64,000 nucleotides of DNA from Flavobacteriaceae bacterium (GCA_020854235.1 JADZFW010000042.1:17845-81844); one strand, 5' to 3'. Counted from the first letter of the stretch, positions 44,455-54,900 are shown. Translations and numbers: made by a program. Notes: a model not told the origin generated them from the sequence alone.

Positions 44455-45639
44455 TTAAGTATTAATTACTTCATTTATTGATTCCAATAGTATATCACAC
44501 CCTTTTTCGAGCTCCTGAATGGTAATATTTAACGGTGGCGTAATTCTAATGGCTCTTCCTTCAAATAACAACCAAAACAAAATCAATCCTTTATCCAATG
44601 CTTTCAAAATAATTTGTGTTGCCAATTCTGGTGTTTCTACCATAGCTGCCAACATCAAACCTTTACCTCGTATAGATTGAATTGCGGGATGTACTAATTT
44701 TTCTCGAATAAATTGCTCTTTGGCTGCAATTTCAGACATTAATCCGCTTGCTAGTACTTCTTTTAAAGTAGCATATCCGGCTGCTGCAATGACTGGATGT
44801 CCTCCAAAAGTGGTGATATGTCCTAATTTTGGATTTTCGACCAATTGCATCATGTTTTCTTTCGATGAAATAAATGCACCTATTGGCATGCCACCACCTA
44901 ATCCCTTTCCGGTAATAAAGATATCAGGAACTACATCGTGATACATAAATTCAAATAACTTACCGGTCCTCCCAACTCCCGACTGAATTTCGTCCAAAAT
45001 CAACAATGCACCAACTTCTTCGCATCTTTCTTTCACAGCTTGTAAATATCCTACTTCAGGCACTACAAAACCGGCACTTCCTTGAATAGTTTCTAAAATA
45101 ACTGCTGCCGTTTCGCAGGTGATTTTATCAAGATCTTCCAAATTATTGAATTGAATAAATTTGGTTCCTGGAATCAATGGCCTAAAAGCATTTTTGGTAG
45201 ATTCTTGTCCATTGATACTCATTGAACCCTGTGAATTGCCATGATAGGCATAACGAGCCGAAATGATTTCAAATCTTCCGGTAACCCGTTTGGCCAATTT
45301 CAATGAACCTTCAGTCGCTTCAGTCCCCGAGTTGGTTAGGTAAACCATATTTAATGATTCGGGAAGATTCTCAACCAATAATTTGGATAATGCCAAAGGT
45401 ACATCTTGTACAAATTCGCCATAAACCATCACATGCGTGTACAAATTCATTTGGTCGATCATAGCCTCTTGAACTACTTGGGGACTATGTCCCAGTGAAT
45501 TGGCTGAAACACCTGCAACAAAGTCCAAATAGGCTTTGCCTTGCTTGTCATAAACATAACTTCCTTTGGCTGATGAAATATCCAAACCCATTGGATGTAG
45601 CGAGGTTTGTGCCTGAAACTGTAAATAATCTTGATTCAT
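44455..45639 (-). CDS. Class III PLP aminotransferase (acetylornithine/ornithine type)
   Basis: I start at ATG 45639 (MNQDYLQFQAQTSLHP), because the track start is TTG. The 394-aa product has the class III motifs LTNSGTEATEGSLKLAKRVTG, ILDEIQSGVGRTGKLFEFMYHDVVPDIFITGKGLGGGMPIGAF (Asp-Glu and the PLP Lys) and TTFGGHPVIAAAG. Members of this class accept ornithine, acetylornithine, 4-aminobutyrate or lysine. The substrate here cannot be decided from sequence, and no arginine genes are adjacent. Confidence 0.88.
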   Translation of the reverse strand: MNQDYLQFQAQTSLHPMGLDISSAKGSYVYDKQGKAYLDFVAGVSANSLGHSPQVVQEAMIDQMNLYTHVMVYGEFVQDVPLALSKLLVENLPESLNMVYLTNSGTEATEGSLKLAKRVTGRFEIISARYAYHGNSQGSMSINGQESTKNAFRPLIPGTKFIQFNNLEDLDKITCETAAVILETIQGSAGFVVPEVGYLQAVKERCEEVGALLILDEIQSGVGRTGKLFEFMYHDVVPDIFITGKGLGGGMPIGAFISSKENMMQLVENPKLGHITTFGGHPVIAAAGYATLKEVLASGLMSEIAAKEQFIREKLVHPAIQSIRGKGLMLAAMVETPELATQIILKALDKGLILFWLLFEGRAIRITPPLNITIQELEKGCDILLESINEVINT

Positions 45640-45747
45640 GTTTTCTTTTGGATAAGTGGGCAAAATTAAGTAAACATTAGAGAATGCGTAAATTAATTAT
45701 CAAAATAAATTTTACTTAAACATATTGATTTCAATATAAGTTTCAAT

Positions 45748-45778
45748 AAAAAAAAACCGACAATAATAGATTGTCGGT
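45748..45778 (-). terminator. Intrinsic terminator of the TonB receptor operon
   Basis: The stem ACCGACAAT/ATTGTCGGT (9 bp, perfect) with a 5-nt loop is followed on the minus strand by nine T residues. It ends the transcript of the receptor and the 75-aa gene. Confidence 0.9.
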
Positions 45779-45792
45779 AAAAATATAATATT

Positions 45793-46020
45793 TTATAATT
45801 TTTTTAATCTAATAATTTCTTCTTTTGCTGCTTGTATGAGTTCTTTGTGAAATTTGATTTCATTTAGATCATTAATTAATTTAATATCATGTAAGGTTCT
45901 ATGAATTAAACTTTCACAATATTCTATTTTAGTCTCTTTATTTAATTCTATTACTGTGTTTTTATATAATTCATCATATTCACTCAGAATTTTAAGTTTC
46001 TTTTTAATGAAAAATTTCAT
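45793..46020 (-). CDS. 75-aa coiled-coil protein behind the TonB receptor
   Basis: I take the ATG at 46020 (MKFFIKKKLKILSEYDEL); the track start nine bases earlier is TTG. The product is highly charged and predicted helical throughout (NTVIELNKETKIEYCESLIHRTLHDIKLINDLNEIKFHKELIQAAKEEIIRLKKL), fitting a small coiled coil without a signal peptide. It begins 10 bp after the receptor stop and ends just before the terminator, so it is the last gene of that transcript. Function unknown. Confidence 0.7.
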   Translation of the reverse strand: MKFFIKKKLKILSEYDELYKNTVIELNKETKIEYCESLIHRTLHDIKLINDLNEIKFHKELIQAAKEEIIRLKKL

Positions 46021-46030
46021 AAAATACAAT

Positions 46031-48433
46031 TTAGAATTTACTTTTCAAAGAAAATATAAAACTTCTACCAGCTCCCGAAATTCCCGAACTATAAGGTCGG
46101 TATCTTTGGTCTGTAATGTTTTCAATACCTAGAGTCAATGTTAAGTATTTGGAAAATTCATAGGAACCTTTAAAGTTTAAGGTATACCAAGAAGGTGAAT
46201 AGGGATTACCATCAGCATCCAACGCATACATATAGTCTTTTGCCTTTTCTTCTACCGGAAGTTGGTTAAAAGATTTTTCACCTGTGTAAACTGTGTTTAA
46301 TTGAAAATTAAACTTGTTTTTTTGATAATTCAAAGATGCATTTGTAAAAAATGGTGCCGCGTGACGTGACGGACTGGTTTCACCATTATCCAATTCTTCA
46401 TCCCCTTTTTGATAATTGACTTGTGATTCAATTCCAAATCCGTTGTTCAATTTTACTTCCAATCCGGCTTGTATACCATATACAGTGGCTTTGGCTGCAT
46501 TTTGTAGTGCCAATACGTCACTCAATTCACCATCATACATGATTTGACTTTCTCCATTCAAAGTGAACGCCCGACGAACCATAGCCTGATCTAAATAGGT
46601 ATAATAACCCGAAATATCTGCTTTAACATGGTTTCCAAACATCTTGGCCAATCCTAAATCTAAACTATAGGCATATTCTGCTTTTAAATCGGGATTGGGG
46701 ACAACAACTGAACCTGGTTCGGAATCAAATACTTTTCCCATATCATCAATATTGGGAGAACGAAATGCAGTTGAAGCATTAAAACTCATCTCAAATTTTT
46801 GAATAGGTTTATAAACAAAACCGATGCTTCCAGTTAATGCACCGTCACTTGAATGCAATTCCGTAAAAGGAAATGGATAAAATGTAGTGTCAAATTGTGC
46901 GTTTATTTTATAAATATTATATCGCAATCCTGATTGGAAATTAAAATTCTCAGAAAATTTATGTTGATTGGAAATATAGGCTGCAATAGAATTCCAATTA
47001 GACATTGGATAACGTGAAGGTCCATTTTCTATTTCGTTTGTGCTTATATTAACATTATCACCCGCAGAATTAACATCGTCAAAAACGTATTCCAAACCAT
47101 ATATCAATTGGTTTTTCTCTCCAAATGCCTTTTGAAAATCCAAATTTCCTGACCAGGCATTTACCTTTTCTGTTCGTATTTCGCGTTTGGAACTATTGAG
47201 ATTTCTACTGATGCGACTTTCTTCAAAAAATTGTTGTGCCAATTTCAAACTCAACTGATCAAACCATTTTTCATAAGATGTCAGATTGATGCTGACCTGA
47301 TTCATCATCCATTTTTGTGGACCGTAACTCCATTCTCCATATCTTGGATTGCCATTTCGCTTACGCAAATGATAATCATATCTCGAATATTCGGAAGTAG
47401 TAGAATAGTGGTAGGCATAGTTAAAATCCCATTTTTTATTGGGTTTAAACCGAATTTTTTGCATAAAATTGGATTGATTGTAACCCGAAGGTACTTGAAG
47501 TTCAGGGTCTTTATTAATCACAATTACATCGGCCCCATTCTCTCTAATAACATAAAAAGGTCTTAAATAGTCATCAGGACCGTTACTTCCCATTTTAAGG
47601 TCATCAAACAGATTGAAACTGAGACTGGTAACTGCAGCCCATTTATTACCACCGGTATTGAGGTCAAAATGTGCTGAATGCTCATGATTAGCAGTAGCAT
47701 GACGATAAATAAGATTTCCGGAAACAATAGTTTCATGGGTCATTGAAAGTTGTGGCGTATGGGTTTGAAAACTCATGACACCTCCAATAGCATCACTTCC
47801 ATAAATAACGGAACCAGGGCCAAACAAAACTTCGGTTTTCTCCAAAGCAAATGGGTCTATCGAAATGACATTCTGTATGTTTCCCGACCTAAAAATAGCG
47901 GTATTCATGCGAATTCCATCCACAGAATACAATAACCTGTTGGTTGCAAATCCTCGAATCATGGGGCTACCACCACCTTGTTGACTTTTTTGAATGAATA
48001 CCTTTCCGGTACTTCCCAATAAATCGGCAGAGGTTTGAGGATTTTGGAATTCGATATCTTCCGTCGTAACTGAAATAATCTTAGAAGGAATGTCATCAGA
48101 ATGTTGACTCCATTTAGATGCTGAAATAATGATTTCATCCATACTCAACGCTATTGGACTAAGACTGTAATTAAATTGTAAAGCCTCTAATTCCTTATAA
48201 CTAATAGAAGTTGTAGTATATCCCAACATCCCGATTTCAATTTTTTCAGATTTTTTAAATTCTGAAATACTGGCCTGCCCCTTAATATTGGTAGTTGTAT
48301 AAATATTGGGTTTATAACTGATAATTGTTGCCAATTCTAATGGTTCTCCAGTAGATTTATCAGTTAATGTTAAGGTTTGAGAAAATGTAATGGTTGAGAA
48401 AAAAAGTGCTATAAAAAGAGATTTATAAGACAT
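46031..48433 (-). CDS. TonB-dependent outer-membrane receptor, haem/hemoglobin type
   Basis: The 800-aa receptor has a signal peptide (MSYKSLFIALFFSTITFSQ). A CarboxypepD_reg-like domain (20-95) and a plug (about 100-220; GGGSPMIRGFATNRLLYSVDGIRMNTAIFRSGNIQNVISIDPFALEKTEVLFGPGSVIYGSDAIGGVM) follow. The plug reads like the hemoglobin/transferrin/lactoferrin group. The beta-barrel ends in an aromatic residue (FSLKSKF). The ligand is not proven, since no haem genes are nearby. Confidence 0.88.
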   Translation of the reverse strand: MSYKSLFIALFFSTITFSQTLTLTDKSTGEPLELATIISYKPNIYTTTNIKGQASISEFKKSEKIEIGMLGYTTTSISYKELEALQFNYSLSPIALSMDEIIISASKWSQHSDDIPSKIISVTTEDIEFQNPQTSADLLGSTGKVFIQKSQQGGGSPMIRGFATNRLLYSVDGIRMNTAIFRSGNIQNVISIDPFALEKTEVLFGPGSVIYGSDAIGGVMSFQTHTPQLSMTHETIVSGNLIYRHATANHEHSAHFDLNTGGNKWAAVTSLSFNLFDDLKMGSNGPDDYLRPFYVIRENGADVIVINKDPELQVPSGYNQSNFMQKIRFKPNKKWDFNYAYHYSTTSEYSRYDYHLRKRNGNPRYGEWSYGPQKWMMNQVSINLTSYEKWFDQLSLKLAQQFFEESRISRNLNSSKREIRTEKVNAWSGNLDFQKAFGEKNQLIYGLEYVFDDVNSAGDNVNISTNEIENGPSRYPMSNWNSIAAYISNQHKFSENFNFQSGLRYNIYKINAQFDTTFYPFPFTELHSSDGALTGSIGFVYKPIQKFEMSFNASTAFRSPNIDDMGKVFDSEPGSVVVPNPDLKAEYAYSLDLGLAKMFGNHVKADISGYYTYLDQAMVRRAFTLNGESQIMYDGELSDVLALQNAAKATVYGIQAGLEVKLNNGFGIESQVNYQKGDEELDNGETSPSRHAAPFFTNASLNYQKNKFNFQLNTVYTGEKSFNQLPVEEKAKDYMYALDADGNPYSPSWYTLNFKGSYEFSKYLTLTLGIENITDQRYRPYSSGISGAGRSFIFSLKSKF

Positions 48434-48531
48434 AAATTGTAAATTTGGTTAACTATATATCTCATCAAATAATATGCCAAAATTTATAATTTTTTATAAA
48501 TCTAGATTGTATTTTTAATCCATTTAAACAT

Positions 48532-48567
48532 AAAAAAAAAGGATAATCTGATTTAGAATTATCCCTT
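48532..48567 (-). terminator. Intrinsic terminator after the 390-aa lipoprotein gene
   Basis: On the minus strand AAGGGATAAT, a 10-nt loop and ATTATCC are followed by nine T residues. It lies 31 bp beyond the stop at 48598 and separates that gene from the TonB receptor. Confidence 0.8.
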
Positions 48568-48597
48568 ATTTTAAGTTGTGTAATTATTCTTTACAAT

Positions 48598-49770
48598 TTA
48601 AAATGATTGATTATCAACAATCTGTAACATTTTATTTTTAAAATCAGCCAATGCATACTTTATAAATTCTGAATCAATAGGGAAAGGGACTTCTTTGTTT
48701 TGTAATAATTGATAATATTTTTCCTCAATGGCTCTTTGGTCTCCTCTAAAAATAGCATATGTATTTTCAAATCGGGCTTCTCCTAATACGGGAGTATTTG
48801 CAGTCGTAGTGTTGTTTATCAAGTTTTTAATGGTAATTGTACCATCTACTTGTCCTGATTTAATCTGCTGCATAACTCTTACTTCAGCTTGAACCGTTAT
48901 GATTTTGTCTCTTTTTCTGTCATTACCCAAACTATCTTTAGCTACATTTCCATTTGAATCATATATATATTCCCATCCATCTTTGATACGAGCTTGTTGT
49001 GGTATAAGTTCAGAATTTACCTGTTGAGGTGCAATATTTAAATGACTCAATAAAATACTAACTTCATAGTCATAGGTAATCTTTTTGTCTTTGGTGTTGT
49101 GATAAATGACCCATGGATTTTTCATATTGGATTCTTCAATTCTCAATAATTCATTGACATCTTCTTGAGTAGTGGCTGAGGAAATTTTATTATCCAATTT
49201 CAACCATACAAAACTACTGCCACGTGCTTTTGCTTGGTTTATCAAATCTGTAATATTAGAAACATAAGTTGGGTTGACATATTCCAATTCCCCATACATT
49301 TTATAGGCTTCACGGGCATCCAATTTAGTTCCTTTCATTTTTTCATTGGCTGCACTCAATAAATATTGTGAATAATTTTTTTTGGAAGCAGCTATTTCAT
49401 TGGAATAATCTGTGATGTTAAAGGCAACTTCTTTTCCATTGTGATACAAAGGTTGTAAGCTAATGACTTGGTATTGACGAGCATCTAAAGCTTCGTATAA
49501 TGCATAGATTTTTTTTAAATTTAAGGGATTGTTTTGTGTTTTGTACAAATCAATTTGCTTTAAATCTCTTTCATTAGCTTTATCAAATGCACGTTTGAAA
49601 GCAAGCACCAATTTATCATCGCCTTTATCTTTTGATAGTTTGTCGAAACCTATTTCAAAAGCTTCGTCATAATTACCTGATTTAATATTGTTTTCAGCTT
49701 GTTTGCTGGCACTACAAGATGAAATTAGCCATATTAAGGCTATAAAATAAAAGTAATTTTTAAATCTCAT
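48598..49770 (-). CDS. Hypothetical TPR-like lipoprotein
   Basis: I choose ATG 49770 (MRFKNYFYFIALIWLISSCSASKQ), which gives a proper lipoprotein signal with lipobox ISSC (Cys19). The ATG at 49803 adds 11 polar residues. The 390-aa product starts with a TPR-like helix pair (AENNIKSGNYDEAFEIGFDKLSKDK), continues with long helices and ends in a beta-rich half (YIYDSNGNVAKDSLGN...TITIKNLINNTTTANTPVLGEARFENTYAIFRGD). I do not recognise a family. It is probably monocistronic. Confidence 0.72.
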   Translation of the reverse strand: MRFKNYFYFIALIWLISSCSASKQAENNIKSGNYDEAFEIGFDKLSKDKGDDKLVLAFKRAFDKANERDLKQIDLYKTQNNPLNLKKIYALYEALDARQYQVISLQPLYHNGKEVAFNITDYSNEIAASKKNYSQYLLSAANEKMKGTKLDAREAYKMYGELEYVNPTYVSNITDLINQAKARGSSFVWLKLDNKISSATTQEDVNELLRIEESNMKNPWVIYHNTKDKKITYDYEVSILLSHLNIAPQQVNSELIPQQARIKDGWEYIYDSNGNVAKDSLGNDRKRDKIITVQAEVRVMQQIKSGQVDGTITIKNLINNTTTANTPVLGEARFENTYAIFRGDQRAIEEKYYQLLQNKEVPFPIDSEFIKYALADFKNKMLQIVDNQSF

Positions 49771-49906
49771 GGGATTATTTTTTAAATTGTAAGAATAGCT
49801 CATTTAAACTTTTCAAAAATACTAAAAAAAGATAAATGTGATGACTTTATCTATCAAAAGAGTAAGTTTTTGATGAAAAAAAATTCTATGAGAAGTTATA
49901 GTATTA

Positions 49907-51181
49907 TTATTTTGACGCGGGAAGTACTTTGGAATAACATTCTCCAAATCCTATTCTCACATGATCATTGGCGCAAAATCCCTTTAGTATGATCATATCA
50001 TAATCTTGAACAAATGTTCTTTGACTTCCATCATTTAAAGTGATAGGTTTGGTTTCATTCCAAGCCAATTCCAAAAGGGTCGCATATCCAGAAGGTTCTG
50101 GAGCTGAAATAGTTCCACTTCCAAATAAATCACCCGAACGTAAATTACAACCATTGGAAGTGTGATGTGCCAATTGTTGATTCATAGTCCAATATTGATG
50201 TTTGAAATTGGTTCTGCATATTTCGGTTTCAATTTCATGCTCTGTTTTTATTGAAGCAGATAATTGAATGTCAAAAGTGAATTTTCCTGATTTTTGTAAA
50301 TAGGGTAGAGGTTTGGGGTCTTGAATAGGTCCTTGCGTTCTAAATGGTTCCAATGCATCCATTGTTATAATCCATGGAGATATTGTTGTTGCAAAATTTT
50401 TGGATAAATATGGACCTAAAGGCATAGTTTCCCATTTCTGAATATCACGAGCACTCCAATCATTGAGTAAAACCATTCCAAAAATATGTTCTTCTGTTTC
50501 ATTGATTTCAATGGGTTCTCCCAAATGATAACCATCAGTAGTGATATAACCCATTTCCAATTCGAAATCCAATTTACGCGTAGCCGTATAAATTACTTGA
50601 CCATTCTCATCTAAGATCTGTCCCTTGGGTCTTTTAACAGGTGTTCCCGATTTAATTACTGATGAAGACCTACCATGATAACAAATAGGTAAGTGTTTCC
50701 AATTGGGTGTTAAATGATGATCTTTTCCAAAAAACATTTTACCGGCATTTTCTGCATGAACAATACTGGAATAAAAATCTGTATAATCACCTATATCAAC
50801 AGGTAATAACATTTCTATTTCTTCTAATTCAAATAAAATTAAAGAAACTTGTTCTGTATGATGTTGTAATTCAGTATTTTCAACATCAAATAAATCTGCA
50901 ATTCTATTCCTGACTTCTCTCCACCTTTTTCGACCGTGCGAGATAAAATCATTTAAGGTGTCTTGTAAAAAAACGTCATCTGAAAGTTTAATCCCTTTAA
51001 AATAACCCAATTGTTGCAATGCACCCAAATCTATAACTTTGTCTCCTATTCGGGTTCCAATGGTAATAATATCGTCTTTGGTAATAAAAACCCCAAATGG
51101 AATATTCTGAATCGGAAAATCACAATCTTTGGGTACCGAAATCCAAGATTTACGTTTTGGATCATTGGCTGTTATTTGCAT
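49907..51181 (-). CDS. fahA: Fumarylacetoacetase
   Basis: FahA hydrolyses fumarylacetoacetate to fumarate and acetoacetate, the last step of tyrosine breakdown. The 424-aa protein has the N-terminal SH3-like part and the FAH domain with CYHGRSSSVIKSGTPVKRPKGQ, DFELEMGYI (metal-binding acids), WSARDIQKWE and GDLFGSGTISAPEPSGYATLLELAWN. The N-terminus, PFGVF, fits the eukaryote-like long form. No other tyrosine-degradation gene lies in the window. Confidence 0.95.
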   Translation of the reverse strand: MQITANDPKRKSWISVPKDCDFPIQNIPFGVFITKDDIITIGTRIGDKVIDLGALQQLGYFKGIKLSDDVFLQDTLNDFISHGRKRWREVRNRIADLFDVENTELQHHTEQVSLILFELEEIEMLLPVDIGDYTDFYSSIVHAENAGKMFFGKDHHLTPNWKHLPICYHGRSSSVIKSGTPVKRPKGQILDENGQVIYTATRKLDFELEMGYITTDGYHLGEPIEINETEEHIFGMVLLNDWSARDIQKWETMPLGPYLSKNFATTISPWIITMDALEPFRTQGPIQDPKPLPYLQKSGKFTFDIQLSASIKTEHEIETEICRTNFKHQYWTMNQQLAHHTSNGCNLRSGDLFGSGTISAPEPSGYATLLELAWNETKPITLNDGSQRTFVQDYDMIILKGFCANDHVRIGFGECYSKVLPASK

Positions 51182-51306
51182 GACTTTGGACTTTTAAGTT
51201 TTTTTAATCAGAGTTCAAACCTACATAAAAAAACTAATCTGCAAATTTTTTTTAATTTTTTTTTTAATTAAAGCCTAACTTTTTTTGAATTGCTTAACAA
51301 TAAGTA

Positions 51307-51340
51307 CACAGGTGTATGGAATGTTTACCATACACCTGTG
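51307..51340. terminator. 13-bp hairpin after the GH57 gene
   Basis: CACAGGTGTATGG and its exact complement enclose an 8-nt loop, 8 bp beyond the GH57 stop codon. There is no strong T-tract on the minus strand, so it may be a weak terminator or an mRNA 3'-end stabiliser. Confidence 0.6.
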
Positions 51341-51347
51341 AAATTAT

Positions 51348-54300
51348 TTAATGAATTATTAATTTGGATTTGGCATTACCTTCATTTCCATTCAATATTA
51401 AAAGATAAAGTCCGGCTTCAAGATTTTTAAAATCAATGGATTGTTGAATGATCTTCCCTTTTTGAACAATTCTACCCATAGCATCTAGACATTCGTAGTT
51501 TTCAAATTCAAATTCTGAGTCTATTTTAACGGAATCATGCGTTGGGTTGGGGAAAATTCTAACATGTTTTGAAAGTAAATCATTTGTACCTAAGCCAATT
51601 CCCCATTCATACCAAATATCTGCTGTGATATTTGTAATATCTGAAGTTTGGTTTGTTCCTACGCCACCAGAACCATTGTTAAAAATAACATTTAGTGAGG
51701 TTACATTCGGAAAAGTATATTTATACCAACCGTTTTCATGAACAGTCATGGCAACACCAGGCCATGAAGTTGCCGGAATACTACCTCCAACTACATTCCA
51801 ATAATAAACTTTTGGAATTACCCCATTCCATCCATTCAAAGAAGGATCAGGTCTGAAATAGACTGTAATTCCAGAATTGGTAAACGTATACACATGGGTT
51901 TGAATAGTTGAACTTTGATTGGAAGCATTTTGAGCAAATGCTTTTAAAGTGGTTGTAGTCGTTAAATTCAAATTCCCACTATTTGTAAATACATTACTAG
52001 AAGTGGTAGGTGTTGTGCCATCAGTTGTATAATATATAGTTCTATTTCCATTTATTGTGCTTGAAGCAGTTAAAGCGACATTAACATTATTTCCTGTTGT
52101 ATAGGTTCCTCCTGCGGGATTTATTGACAAACATGGGTCATCTATAGAAGGTGAAGAACTCAGCCATCCTGTTCCCCATTCATACCAAGATTCAGTGGTG
52201 GCTGTTAAATCGGGAGTTTGATTTGTTCCAACACCGCCATTTCCATTGTTAAATATGATGTTAATACTGGAAACACCGGTAAAAGTATAAACAAACCAAC
52301 CATTGCATTCTGGTTGCATTTCAACGCCTGGCCATGTAGTGTTTGCTACACTTCCGGTTGGAGTAGCATTCCAATAATGAATTTTAGGAACGATACTTCC
52401 CCATGTTGTAGGTGGCTTGAAATGAACTGCTAATGTCGATACTTCGCCAATATAATAGGTTTTGGTAATAATATCACTTTGGTTGCCTTCATTGTCTTTG
52501 GCAAATGCCTTAAAGGTTGTGGTTATAGCTATCGGAATTACAACAGAAACAGAAGCAGAACTTGAAGATGTTGTTGGTTCAGAGCCATCAGTTGTATAAT
52601 AAATAGTTGGATTTGAATCAGATGAGTCTGATGCTGTTATGGTAACTGAAATGGGAGTTGCAGAATAATTTGTTTCAGGTGTGAATGAAATACTTGGATT
52701 TACATTGAGATTTTCTCCAACCCACACATGTTGAATTTTAGTTTTAGTAAGATTGCCCTTTGTATCGGTTATTTCTACGTAATAATCCAATAATTTATTC
52801 GAAATTCCATTAACATAAGCGTAATACATATTGGCAATCTCATCGGGTAACATAAAGAAACTAACCTCGGGATTGTTTGTAATATTGTTTTTGGGAATTA
52901 TTTTTTCAGTCATGTTTAATGAAATCCAACTTCCAACTTCACTTCCACCAGCATATGTTTCATTGAAATTTGTAGTCATTGGATTGATTCCATCTACATC
53001 TACCCGATATTTTAAGATAGCCGATTGAATACCACTGACATCGTATGCCAATGTCCAAATAGCAAAATCGGCATCATTTAAAATTTGTTGATATCCGTAA
53101 TTTGGACCAAAACCAATGTTACCAGGATTGTATGGATAACGTTGTGGTGACATCACTGATGGTTTGGTTAAATCTACATTTGGATGTGCATTGAGCGTTA
53201 CTTGTGCTCTTTCAATGGCTCTGTTGGTAGCCAATGTAGACTTTATTTCTAAATCCAATGCCAAACCATAATAAGCATTGCCACTATCATATCCTGGAAG
53301 TAAAAAATGCCAAGCTTTTTCTGCGGGACTTGAACTAGAATTGGGATTTACAACATCCGCAATATCAACACCACCTTCCAATTGTTCGGCCATAATACAA
53401 TAATTCTCACCAGCATATAATACTGCCATATTACGCACATCTTCAGTCCATCCATCTGGATTAAATTTGGATTTATCAGTACTCACATTGAGCGGCCAAA
53501 ACCAATTGATAAATTGTGGAGATCCCCAATCATTGGCAGCATTAAACCATGAGCCGTCTTCTACTTTTACAACTGCATCATTGGGAACTGGAAAATCTGA
53601 TAAGTACTGTTCGATTGTTGTAGGAACATAACCCGATCCTGCAGCAGCATTTGTAAATCCGGGAACTGCCTCACCATAATAACTAGCTCCGCCTCCCCAT
53701 GCATTGTCTCCGTCATGTGCCAATAATACTAACGGTGGACGATTTGTCAAAGCATAAGGAGCTATATTTGTTTGAATATTGCTAACTCCTTGTTGGGAAA
53801 ATCCATCTCTGTAGCTGTCCAAATCTGCCATTGGAACTATAGAAATTTTGTATTCAGTACCATTTTCAGGATCAACATATTTGGCTTTGTGCGGCATAAA
53901 ACAATAAGGAGCAGCAAATTGCCCACCTCTACCATCTATTTGTCCATTGTGCCAATTTATACCTAATGTACTTACTTTATCAGCCAAATTGGGTGGATCA
54001 ATATTACAACCGTTGGTTCCAAACACCAATGGATAATCGGCTAAAGTTCTAGCTAAATGTGAATTGGCTACTACAGTCCATTGAAATCCTTCTTCAACGA
54101 GAACTTTAATTATTCTTTCAGAAAAAGAGGCTTCGGCAGGCCAATATCCATTTGAATAATAACCAAATTGTTGTATTTGATAATATTTATGAGCCTGGAT
54201 TTCTTTCTTTAATACTTCGTCACTTACCAATGGTGAAAGTGTGTGATGCATGGTAAAACCCATCACATCCAATCTCGGTTTTCCTCCTGATGTTAACCAA

Positions 54301-54722
54301 GAATGAGCTGTATTTACATCATTTTTCCAACCGGAAGAATAGCCCCATTGATTTGCTACTCCAAGCGAATTCAAATTTTCAATCAAAGAACCTCCATAAG
54401 TCATTTGAGCACCTGCCTTTGGATATCCCATAATACTTTGTACGGCATTCTTGGGCTGAAATTGATAAGCATTTACTCGATCTGGTAACCCGAATATTTC
54501 TTCCAAATTATTGAGTGGATGCGCCAATCCATCTGTATATGTATTGGTACCGTTTAGTTTTAAATCCTGACTTTCCTTTACCAATTGGTATCTGTTTGGA
54601 TTACTTTGACTTACCTCACCCCAATAAGTGGGTTGATGCATATGCCATAAATAAGAAGTGTGAACTTGTGTAAATGATTGAATGCTAAATAAAAGCATTA
54701 TGAAAGTAGCTGTTTTCTTCAT
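51348..54722 (-). CDS. Modular secreted GH57 glycosidase with starch-binding modules and T9SS tail
   Basis: I start at ATG 54722 (MKKTATFIMLLFSIQSFTQ, signal peptide), giving 1124 aa. The GH57 catalytic domain (about 20-480) has HMHQP (27-31), the nucleophile Glu197 in GYWPAE, and HDGDN (336-340) with the acid Asp. Next comes about 200 residues, a chitobiase-C-like domain (TIYYTTDGSEPTTSS), a CBM26-like module (VPKIHYWNATPTGS...GWFVYTF), a second chitobiase-C-like domain, a second CBM26-like module and a type A T9SS sorting domain (RIFPNPTHDSVKI). It likely acts on starch, glycogen or pullulan outside the cell. Confidence 0.88.
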   Translation of the reverse strand: MKKTATFIMLLFSIQSFTQVHTSYLWHMHQPTYWGEVSQSNPNRYQLVKESQDLKLNGTNTYTDGLAHPLNNLEEIFGLPDRVNAYQFQPKNAVQSIMGYPKAGAQMTYGGSLIENLNSLGVANQWGYSSGWKNDVNTAHSWLTSGGKPRLDVMGFTMHHTLSPLVSDEVLKKEIQAHKYYQIQQFGYYSNGYWPAEASFSERIIKVLVEEGFQWTVVANSHLARTLADYPLVFGTNGCNIDPPNLADKVSTLGINWHNGQIDGRGGQFAAPYCFMPHKAKYVDPENGTEYKISIVPMADLDSYRDGFSQQGVSNIQTNIAPYALTNRPPLVLLAHDGDNAWGGGASYYGEAVPGFTNAAAGSGYVPTTIEQYLSDFPVPNDAVVKVEDGSWFNAANDWGSPQFINWFWPLNVSTDKSKFNPDGWTEDVRNMAVLYAGENYCIMAEQLEGGVDIADVVNPNSSSSPAEKAWHFLLPGYDSGNAYYGLALDLEIKSTLATNRAIERAQVTLNAHPNVDLTKPSVMSPQRYPYNPGNIGFGPNYGYQQILNDADFAIWTLAYDVSGIQSAILKYRVDVDGINPMTTNFNETYAGGSEVGSWISLNMTEKIIPKNNITNNPEVSFFMLPDEIANMYYAYVNGISNKLLDYYVEITDTKGNLTKTKIQHVWVGENLNVNPSISFTPETNYSATPISVTITASDSSDSNPTIYYTTDGSEPTTSSSSASVSVVIPIAITTTFKAFAKDNEGNQSDIITKTYYIGEVSTLAVHFKPPTTWGSIVPKIHYWNATPTGSVANTTWPGVEMQPECNGWFVYTFTGVSSINIIFNNGNGGVGTNQTPDLTATTESWYEWGTGWLSSSPSIDDPCLSINPAGGTYTTGNNVNVALTASSTINGNRTIYYTTDGTTPTTSSNVFTNSGNLNLTTTTTLKAFAQNASNQSSTIQTHVYTFTNSGITVYFRPDPSLNGWNGVIPKVYYWNVVGGSIPATSWPGVAMTVHENGWYKYTFPNVTSLNVIFNNGSGGVGTNQTSDITNITADIWYEWGIGLGTNDLLSKHVRIFPNPTHDSVKIDSEFEFENYECLDAMGRIVQKGKIIQQSIDFKNLEAGLYLLILNGNEGNAKSKLIIH

Positions 54723-54900
54723 TTGAAAATGATTTGAATACGATTTTATATCGCGAATATTGGCTAAATTTACACACATATTGCTGATTTTAATCATTAA
54801 TCTGTTCGCAACCGTTTTCGTGTTAAAAACTTTATCTTTACAATGCTGTTAGTTTAATGTTAAAGTAATTTACATTCAATTAATGAAAAAAAATATTAAG

